A DNA stretch of 6,463 nt from Bacteroides sp. CAG:1060 (GTDB lineage: Bacteria; Bacteroidota; Bacteroidia; Bacteroidales; UBA932), in assembly GCA_000432655.1 (NCBI GenBank), contig HF986307.1, positions 20,216 through 26,678 on the forward strand, read 5' to 3'. The notes beneath the pieces were generated by a model. That model did not search any database, was not told where the DNA came from, and worked only from the letters and a program-made list of their open reading frames with translations. Positions 1 through 4,733 of the stretch are shown piece by piece (positions within the stretch are counted from its first letter, which is position 1; the number at the start of each line of letters is the position of its first letter). The translations under genes were made by a program, and so were the position numbers.

Positions 1-1
1 C

Positions 2-832
2 CGCTGTTACATTCTGAATCTCCTCTTCGACATCCACTGCACGCCAGCCGAGGTGGTCAGGCTGGAGAAAATCAACAGCATGCTGCTGGAGATGACTGGC
101 CGGACCTATCATCGCACAGCCGATATGATGCGTGCACTGATTGTAATGAAGAAGGACGATATGGACGATGACTATGAACTGGAAGGCAAGCTCGTTCCGC
201 TATTCGACATCCCGTATTCGGTGCTGCGTCTTGAGGATGACAACTATTACGGCTCAGACTTCATCCGTATGGCGGCCATTCTTCAAGAAACGGAGAAGCA
301 TAAGCCCGGCATGACAGATGTCAGTTGTGACTGGTCTAGCTTGAAGGACGAAACTCCGTCGGCCACGGACAAGGAGCTGGAGTGCGCAAATATTATGGAT
401 GACGTGGATTCCTGGGCAGAAGGCCCGTTGAGGCATCCCAAATTGGCGCATATCAAGATCTGCTACGCTCTCCACGCGTTATGCACCCACATGAACTGGT
501 CCATCCCGGACGTTCTGCGCATCAATGATTTCTCCATTGAAGTCAAGCTTACCGTCCAGCAGTTCTCCGACCAGGAAAAGAACCGGCTCTGGTGGTGGGA
601 TAAGTATGACCTCCCGAGCTTCAAAGAAGTGCTATTGAAAGAAGCGGCTTCACGACCGGAAGACCTGCCGTTGGAAACCGCACTCCTGCAGCGATGCCGG
701 GACTACTTCGAGGATGATGCCGATGAAGTCCTTGCCAAAGTCGGCATCTCAGATGTTGACCGCTATCTGGAAGCCTTGAAACACAAATCGATAATCCTTA
801 CGAAGAATGACACTCAAAGAACTGCTTCTTAA
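2..832 (+). CDS. Hypothetical protein, 5'-truncated by window edge
   Basis: The reading frame is open from base 2 to the TAA at 830-832, giving at least 276 residues. A GTG at 53 could be a start, but the 17 codons before it read as ordinary protein (RCYILNLLFDIHCTPAE), so the true start is probably outside the window. I do not recognise a characterised function. The protein is soluble and acidic overall, with no signal peptide or membrane segment in the visible part. Landmarks in the visible fragment are an acidic run (KKDDMDDDYE, about residues 50-59), a His/Cys-containing helix-like stretch (HPKLAHIKICYALHALCTH, about 145-163), a Trp triplet (LWWWDKYD, about 196-203) and an acidic patch YFEDDADE near 236-243. 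The end overlaps the next gene by 26 bp, so the two are probably co-transcribed and translationally coupled. Its resemblance to uncharacterised Bacteroides proteins is from memory. Confidence 0.8.
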   Translation, partial: RCYILNLLFDIHCTPAEVVRLEKINSMLLEMTGRTYHRTADMMRALIVMKKDDMDDDYELEGKLVPLFDIPYSVLRLEDDNYYGSDFIRMAAILQETEKHKPGMTDVSCDWSSLKDETPSATDKELECANIMDDVDSWAEGPLRHPKLAHIKICYALHALCTHMNWSIPDVLRINDFSIEVKLTVQQFSDQEKNRLWWWDKYDLPSFKEVLLKEAASRPEDLPLETALLQRCRDYFEDDADEVLAKVGISDVDRYLEALKHKSIILTKNDTQRTAS

Positions 833-1823
833 ATATGAGTTCGACACCATAGTGCCGGATCTGATCAAAATTGAAAGCCCCGTCAAAGACAATTTGTACG
901 CGTTCAAAGAGGCCTTCGACACGCTCCGACGTATGACTCCGGGTGATGCCGGTGGCGAGCAGATAGTCGTAAGTGAGCACGTGGAGACTGATGATGACGG
1001 CTGCGAAGTGGAAAGGTACCTGCACGCGTCCAACTGTGAAGGAGAAATCTGGGAGTCGGCTCTTGCAAAAGAGGTAGTCTTGCAGGCTGACATCACGGAG
1101 CCCCAGGCTCTTGCGCGGATCCTTTGGCATATCACCTTCTATGGTTTCACTCCGGAAGGTGAATACTTCTCCAGATATGACAGGCCGAAGAACAAGTATG
1201 AACTTAAGGCCTCAATCCTGCAATATCATCAGTTCTGCAACTATGCCCGCGTCAAGCGAAAGAAGAATCCCGCCAACCTGGATCTTCTATGTTCTCTCTC
1301 GATGAAGGAATGGGACATCTACCACGCCCGTAAAGCGCATCGCAACAGGGCAAAGCGGATGCGGGACGCACGGCAGGACCGTCAGATAGAAAAGTATGAG
1401 CGTATGGGCAAGATCCAAAGGCTGATAGACAGCATCGTGACCACCAGCTGGGATTCCGACTACGCGGATTACAAATACCTCTTCGACACGAAAGAAATCC
1501 GCGAGTTTGAATTCTACTCGAGGACGACGAGCAAAGAGGCCAGGGCGCAGTATATTGTCGATAATTTCGTCAAATACTTCAACAAAGACCTGTCCCAGTA
1601 TAAACGCACGGATATGGTAATCTCATCCGGGGAGGATAATGAAATCACATTCCTTGAGATGCATTCCATTTGCGCGGCCATTTACCCCCGTACAGGCCTG
1701 ATTTTGGACAAAGAGGAGCATCCCACTCTCCCGGCACCGCTTAAGCCGAGATTCCATGTCCATTTTGCCACAAACACCGACCTTGGCGATGACCTGCACG
1801 TGCGACTAATCTGCAGCCGATAG
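807..1823 (+). CDS. Hypothetical protein with DUF6557-like N-terminus
   Basis: A 338-residue ORF starting at ATG 807, inside the end of the preceding gene (26-bp overlap), after the purine-rich stretch acgaaga. The N-terminus (MTLKELLLKYEFDTIVPDL, then NLYAFKEAFDTLRRM at about 29-43) resembles a Bacteroidales family I remember as DUF6557; I could not verify that assignment. The middle, about residues 147-207, is strongly basic (YARVKRKKNP, then ARKAHRNRAKRMRDARQDRQ), is predicted helical and could contact nucleic acid, though no recognised DNA-binding fold is visible. The C-terminal half (about 215-338) is mixed, with HVHF at 317-320 and an unusual short basic tail. There is no signal peptide or membrane span. 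The function is unknown. The stop codon lies inside a small hairpin (see 1817-1832). Confidence 0.85.
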   Translation: MTLKELLLKYEFDTIVPDLIKIESPVKDNLYAFKEAFDTLRRMTPGDAGGEQIVVSEHVETDDDGCEVERYLHASNCEGEIWESALAKEVVLQADITEPQALARILWHITFYGFTPEGEYFSRYDRPKNKYELKASILQYHQFCNYARVKRKKNPANLDLLCSLSMKEWDIYHARKAHRNRAKRMRDARQDRQIEKYERMGKIQRLIDSIVTTSWDSDYADYKYLFDTKEIREFEFYSRTTSKEARAQYIVDNFVKYFNKDLSQYKRTDMVISSGEDNEITFLEMHSICAAIYPRTGLILDKEEHPTLPAPLKPRFHVHFATNTDLGDDLHVRLICSR

Positions 1824-1832
1824 AAATATCGG
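1817..1832 (+). repeat. Perfect inverted repeat with GAAA tetraloop spanning stop codon
   Basis: CCGATA-GAAA-TATCGG is a perfect 6-bp stem closed by a GNRA-type tetraloop. The left arm contains the last Arg codon and the first two bases of the TAG stop of the preceding gene. An alternative longer pairing adds GCAG (1813-1816) to CTGC (1836-1839) across a 3-nt bulge. As RNA this could be part of a 3'-end stability element or terminator. Confidence 0.6.
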
Positions 1833-1865
1833 TGTCTGCTATTGTCCAGACATTGTTTACTTTTT
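1833..1865 (+). terminator. Possible intrinsic terminator
   Basis: TGTCTG (1833-1838) and CAGACA (1847-1852) form a perfect 6-bp stem with an 8-nt loop, followed by the T-rich run ttgtttacttttt. It lies 10-30 bases after the stop of the 338-residue gene and before the leader of the Asp-box gene, where a terminator would be expected. The stem is short and only half GC, and the T-tract is interrupted, so termination would be weak. It abuts the preceding GAAA hairpin without a gap. Confidence 0.4.
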
Positions 1866-1898
1866 GGTAAAATTCTTTGTTACTGCCATGCTTTGGCA
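1856..1898 (+). repeat. Two further short inverted repeats in the leader region
   Basis: TTTAC (1856-1860) pairs with GTAAA (1867-1871) around a TTTTTG loop. TGCCA (1884-1888) pairs with TGGCA (1894-1898) around a TGCTT loop. GCCAT (1885-1889) can alternatively pair with ATGGC (1905-1909), so two mutually exclusive folds are possible. Each stem is only 5 bp, so individually they are weak. The notable point is that four inverted repeats occur in about 80 bases. Confidence 0.45.
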
Positions 1899-1909
1899 TT
1901 CTGAATGGC

Positions 1910-1917
1910 TATTTTTG
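1910..1917 (+). promoter_or_regulatory. Bacteroides-type -7 promoter element
   Basis: TATTTTTG matches the Bacteroides sigma-ABfr -7 consensus TAnnTTTG. It lies 22 bases before the ATG at 1940, so the predicted transcript has a short A-rich leader (ataactaacaaacatagat), typical of Bacteroidetes genes that lack a Shine-Dalgarno sequence. No TTTG at the usual -33 distance was found; the nearest (1892-1895) is only 14 bp away, so the promoter is imperfect. Confidence 0.5.
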
Positions 1918-1939
1918 CACATAACTAACAAACATAGAT

Positions 1940-2290
1940 ATGCCACTTTTAGTCCCTTACGGCAATGAGTTGATAAGAATCAACCCTGCAAACAACAAAA
2001 TCGAGTATTCTACGAATCGCGGAGCCAGTTGGAATTACCGCTACTCCGGAAGCTATTGCGGAACCTTCCGCGACCTTATCCCCTACGGCGGGAATCTCCT
2101 TGCTCTCACTGACAAGGGCGTCTACTACTCAAACAATAAAGGTGCTTCCTGGATTACAAAATACACCGGCCCGTACGCCAAGACCTTTGCAGCTCTCCAG
2201 GACTCCGGCCGAGAACTCCTTGCAACCACAATAGACGGCCACCTTTACTATTCAACCAACGAAGGAGCGTCCTGGATTCGTCGCAAGTAG
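1940..2290 (+). CDS. Small protein of three Asp-box-like (BNR) repeats
   Basis: A 116-residue protein starting at ATG 1940 behind an A-rich leader. It consists almost entirely of three repeats of 40-41 residues, each ending in an Asp-box-like motif: YSTNRGASW (23-31), YSNNKGASW (63-71) and YSTNEGASW (104-112). The conserved Trp residues are at 31, 71 and 112. Each repeat begins with a hydrophobic strand pattern (VPYGNELIRI, IPYGGNLLAL, DSGRELLAT), and the first two end in a Tyr-Ser/Thr-Gly segment followed by TF. Canonical Asp boxes read S-x-D-x-G-x-T-W, so here Asn replaces Asp in all three. Asp boxes are structural hairpins in the beta-propellers of sialidases and sortilin-like proteins. 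There is no signal peptide and there are no catalytic residues of a sialidase, so this is not an enzyme call. Three repeats are too few for a full propeller, which suggests oligomerisation. A binding or scaffold role is inference. Confidence 0.85.
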   Translation: MPLLVPYGNELIRINPANNKIEYSTNRGASWNYRYSGSYCGTFRDLIPYGGNLLALTDKGVYYSNNKGASWITKYTGPYAKTFAALQDSGRELLATTIDGHLYYSTNEGASWIRRK

Positions 2291-2291
2291 A

Positions 2292-2372
2292 ATGAAGCAA
2301 TTCCTCGCTCGTCTAAAAGCACACTACCCGGATGAGTTCGCCAAAGCTAGAGCAAAGAACGAAGCTGTTTGA
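2292..2372 (+). CDS. Possible 26-codon small ORF
   Basis: ATG 2292 follows the TAG of the Asp-box gene after a single base and reads MKQFLARLKAHYPDEFAKAR followed by AKNEAV, ending at TGA 2370-2372. The peptide is lysine- and arginine-rich and would form an amphipathic helix. The spacing would allow translational re-initiation after the Asp-box gene. Its last 26 bases overlap the 3' end of the minus-strand metallophosphoesterase gene. An ORF this short can arise by chance, and I see no clear ribosome binding site, so this is a candidate only. Confidence 0.3.
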   Translation: MKQFLARLKAHYPDEFAKARAKNEAV

Positions 2373-2919
2373 AATACGCGACGTTTAGAAAGGTGGTGCC
2401 GCCAAGCATCGCCTTTCTTTGTAGCCCCTCCTCGTGGACATGGCCGAAGACGTGGTACTTTGGACGGGCGCCGGCAATCGCCAGGAAAAGATTCTTGTCG
2501 CCCATATCCCTGTCCAGATAACTAAACGCAGGTCCGTGGGTGATGAGGAAATCAATGTCAGGCGGTAACGAGACCGCGTTTTTCAGGTATGGGCGTGCGG
2601 AAACGCTATGGAACTTGATGCCGTCGAATTCAATCCCATCATTTTCAAGAAACACTATTCCGCCTGGTATGAGGCTGCGGGCAAAAACCGGCTGCTTGTC
2701 AAACACCATGTCATGATTACCCGCGACGAAGATGCGAAGCTTCGCAGGCAGTTCGTTATACCATGCATAGAAGTCCTTCAACTCGTTGGGATTGAATCCC
2801 TCACAGGCATCCCCGGCGCAGATAAGGACATCCGCGCCTACAGGCACTTGCAGCCGACGATACATCCCGTGGGTGTCAGCGAAAGCAAAGATCTTATGGC
2901 CTTTATACTCGATGGTCAT
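2347..2919 (-). CDS. Metallophosphoesterase, MPPED/239AB-like
   Basis: A 190-residue calcineurin-type phosphoesterase with the full set of metal-binding motifs: DTH (D15, H17), GD (D37), GNHD (67-70), THG (H128) and GHVH (H160, H162). These residues bind a di-metal centre that hydrolyses phosphodiesters or phosphomonoesters. The stretch FYAWYNELPAKLRIFVAGNH and the THGP and HVFGHVHE blocks resemble the MPPED1/2 (239AB) family, whose studied members are weak phosphodiesterases acting on cyclic nucleotides. The substrate here cannot be told from sequence. There is no signal peptide, so it is probably cytoplasmic. The start is ATG 2919, which overlaps the TGA of the PLD-like gene as ATGA and implies coupled translation. 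It is the last gene of the minus-strand operon, and its 3' end converges on the plus-strand Asp-box unit. Confidence 0.93.
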   Translation of the reverse strand: MTIEYKGHKIFAFADTHGMYRRLQVPVGADVLICAGDACEGFNPNELKDFYAWYNELPAKLRIFVAGNHDMVFDKQPVFARSLIPGGIVFLENDGIEFDGIKFHSVSARPYLKNAVSLPPDIDFLITHGPAFSYLDRDMGDKNLFLAIAGARPKYHVFGHVHEEGLQRKAMLGGTTFLNVAYFKQLRSLL

Positions 2920-3707
2920 CGTTCAATCACAGGGTCGGCGCAGAACTGTTTGCGGCCGCAGGTTTTGCACTTGAAACCCGCCCATACAGCATCGAACTGA
3001 TTCATTGCGGCTTCGACAAGTGCCGGGTCATCGGTCAGGATACCCGCCTCGAAGTTGCGGGTGCGGCTGCTCTTCATCCCCAGCCCAGCACCGGTCAGAT
3101 TGGCGCTGCCGATGTAAGCCAGCTTGAGGTCGAAAATGATGATCTTGAAATGCACCCTGGGGCATAGCACACGCTCCAGACCGGTGAACAGCACAGGATA
3201 GCGGTCGAAGTCTTCCCGGAAGTTCGGCCCCGGCTCCTTGGCGTGGATGAGACGTACTTCGCGCCCCTTCTTGATGAGGTCTGCCAGCACACCCAGGAAG
3301 GGCCTCTCTTCCACATAGAGGTCCTTGATGTCAGCTGTCCCAATCCAAAGGTATTTCTTTACCTTTGCGACCCGTTCGATGACTTCCTTGAAATGTGTTT
3401 CATCTGCTATATACTGCGTCATATGATACAAATGTAGCGATAATTCCGGGAAATGAACTTTCGGGAATAAGGCCGCGGTACGACGAAGGGCATCATTTTT
3501 CAGTTGATCTATATCATCATCCACATATCGTCCAGGAAAACATAAACTGATTTCTTTCTCATCAGATTTAATATACGCTTCGAATGGACCTGGCATGCAT
3601 TCATACCAAGGAATTAGATTGATGGTCCATTCTTTTCCATCTTCATCTTTGAAGCTGTAGTACCACTCTCCTAGAACAGGGTCTTCTTTCCATTGATGCA
3701 TATTCAT
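2916..3707 (-). CDS. Phospholipase D-like protein with single HKD motif
   Basis: A 263-residue protein. Residues from about 95 to 240 form a PLD-fold unit with one HKD signature: HFKIIIFD (H186, K188, D193), then IGSANLTGAG (199-208) and NFEAG (218-222), matching the usual downstream GSxN and N-E-G positions. Proteins with a single HKD generally dimerise to build one active site; members include nucleases and other phosphodiesterases, so the substrate is open. The first ~85 residues (DPVLGEWYYSFKDEDGKEW and onward) form a separate domain that I do not recognise with confidence. The C-terminus carries CKTC and a third Cys (C247, C250, C256), a possible metal knuckle. There is no signal peptide or membrane span. 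The start ATG 3707 overlaps the upstream stop as ATGA. The DNA for the N-terminal part is about 40% GC, against about 60% for the C-terminal part. Confidence 0.9.
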   Translation of the reverse strand: MNMHQWKEDPVLGEWYYSFKDEDGKEWTINLIPWYECMPGPFEAYIKSDEKEISLCFPGRYVDDDIDQLKNDALRRTAALFPKVHFPELSLHLYHMTQYIADETHFKEVIERVAKVKKYLWIGTADIKDLYVEERPFLGVLADLIKKGREVRLIHAKEPGPNFREDFDRYPVLFTGLERVLCPRVHFKIIIFDLKLAYIGSANLTGAGLGMKSSRTRNFEAGILTDDPALVEAAMNQFDAVWAGFKCKTCGRKQFCADPVIER

Positions 3708-3994
3708 ATATCTTTAGATTTTATTTCTTTGAACATATTGGGATGCAGCAGGCAACTGCGGAAACGCAGGTCGGGGCCACCGTGGATGATGGTGATGGTG
3801 ATGTAATAGTCCTTTCGCTGCCCGAACAGTTCAGGGACCACATAACCGGTGACTGAGGTCAGACCGGCATCGACCATCAGCTCCTGCAGCAATTGCCAGA
3901 ACTTCCGTCGGTGATTGGAGAACGCCGAATGGCAGAGCTCGTGCAGGATGGTGGCTATGTCTTGGATGGGTATCACTTCTCTACTTCTTTCCAT
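3704..3994 (-). CDS. Minimal HExxH (YgjP/DUF45-like) metallopeptidase-like protein
   Basis: A 96-residue protein with a zinc-peptidase signature: HELCH (18-22), then five residues, then H28 in NHRRKFW. The pattern HExxH-x5-H-xxx-FW matches the YgjP/DUF45 (COG1451) group, in which the two HExxH histidines and a further His bind zinc and Glu acts as general base. Family members are usually about twice this length or more, with an N-terminal half before HExxH; here only 17 residues precede it. An in-frame TAA two codons before ATG 3994 (4001-4003) excludes a longer N-terminus. Start options are ATG 3994 (22-bp overlap with the upstream gene) or GTG 3976 (GTGA overlap); ATG is preferred. The last ~45 residues, including YYITITIIHGG, are beta-rich. 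Activity is uncertain. It might act with another operon protein. Confidence 0.8.
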   Translation of the reverse strand: MERSREVIPIQDIATILHELCHSAFSNHRRKFWQLLQELMVDAGLTSVTGYVVPELFGQRKDYYITITIIHGGPDLRFRSCLLHPNMFKEIKSKDI

Positions 3995-4731
3995 CTTGCG
4001 TTATTTCCGTACCCGCTAATGGTAAACCGATGCTCCGACTCATACGTCGAAACCGCCGGGAGAATCATGTTCACAATGTAATGCAAGTTATTGGGTACCT
4101 GCTGCACTTTCATCTTTACTGATAGTTTTGTCCTTTTCGGCATTCTGAATGATACCGTTATCGTGTCATCGTCATTATCAGTGACATAGAACATAGTCTT
4201 GTCCTTTTTCATCACCGCTTTAATGATGTCGGGAATAGATTCCAACACCTCTAGTTTTCTTCGCTTCTTCGCATTGACTTCTTCCTCTTCCCGGATAAAC
4301 TCCTGCGATTTCTTGGATATCAGCTCAATGATGTCGACCAACCCGGCAATTAACTGAGGAATGGTCCTGTACCAAAGTGATAAGGATTGAAAGGTTGCCA
4401 TGTGGAGATGGATACATGGCACAAAGTGAGCATCAATATTTCCATTTCTCCGGATAAAATAATCCACTTCTAAATATGCGTCGAGGAAAACATTTTTATA
4501 GTTGTCCTTCCAACGAAAAGGGTTGCTGTTAAGCGTTGGTTTATGCCCTTTCGAGATGTCGTTATCATAACGCTCAAAGTCAAAGAACGCGCCCACGTCA
4601 GAGAACCTTATGCACTCCACGACTGTCGGGTATTCGAAAGATTCGTTCTGCCCGATATCTGAGTGCTTTTTCATCATCAATTTCAGCTCTTTGATGAATT
4701 CATATTGTTCGGAGAATCTACTGCGGCTCAT
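3973..4731 (-). CDS. Hypothetical protein, 252 aa, AT-rich gene
   Basis: I do not recognise this protein. ATG 4731 lies two bases after the TAG of the VWA gene (TAG-cc-ATG), giving 252 residues. The frame stays open upstream to an ATG at 4812, but that would overlap the VWA gene by about 80 bp, so the shorter form is preferred. The N-terminal ~70 residues are mixed and rich in aromatics (VGAFFDFERYDND). Residues 80-135 look helical and hydrophobic, with IHLHMATFQSLSLWYRTI. About 138-165 is a highly charged helix (KKSQEFIREEEEVNAKKRRK), probably a coiled coil. A beta-type segment at 180-210 includes the acidic run TDNDDDT. No membrane span or signal peptide is evident. At about 40% GC through most of its length, it differs from the VWA gene upstream and the HExxH gene downstream. 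Its position between VWA and HExxH proteins suggests an adaptor or target-binding part, which is inference. Confidence 0.85.
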   Translation of the reverse strand: MSRSRFSEQYEFIKELKLMMKKHSDIGQNESFEYPTVVECIRFSDVGAFFDFERYDNDISKGHKPTLNSNPFRWKDNYKNVFLDAYLEVDYFIRRNGNIDAHFVPCIHLHMATFQSLSLWYRTIPQLIAGLVDIIELISKKSQEFIREEEEVNAKKRRKLEVLESIPDIIKAVMKKDKTMFYVTDNDDDTITVSFRMPKRTKLSVKMKVQQVPNNLHYIVNMILPAVSTYESEHRFTISGYGNNARWKEVEK

Positions 4732-4733
4732 GG

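Noticed and set aside
53..55. GTG as the start of the first plus-strand gene
   Set aside because: The frame is open and protein-like back to base 2, so the gene most likely begins outside the window.
749..1135. Long minus-strand open frames opposite the 338-residue gene
   Set aside because: They overlap well-supported plus-strand coding sequence, have no recognisable motifs, and look like antisense shadows.
1897..1907. Palindrome CATTCTGAATG as an operator
   Set aside because: It is a short palindrome with a one-base centre just before the -7 element; no known regulator site is recognised.
1940..2290. Sialidase annotation for the Asp-box gene
   Set aside because: Asp boxes are structural; the protein is too short and lacks the catalytic arginine triad, nucleophilic Tyr context and signal peptide.
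2387..2420. Inverted repeat AGAAAGG/CCTTTCT as a terminator
   Set aside because: The 18-nt loop and weak T-tract, plus its location inside the phosphoesterase coding sequence, leave it too uncertain to call.
2608..3000. Plus-strand open frame of 130 codons
   Set aside because: It lies opposite the metallophosphoesterase gene, which has every family motif; no independent support.
3782..3803. Repeated GATG/GGTGATG run as a tandem repeat
   Set aside because: It reflects the Thr/Ile-alternating strand of the HExxH protein and is too short for a repeat feature.
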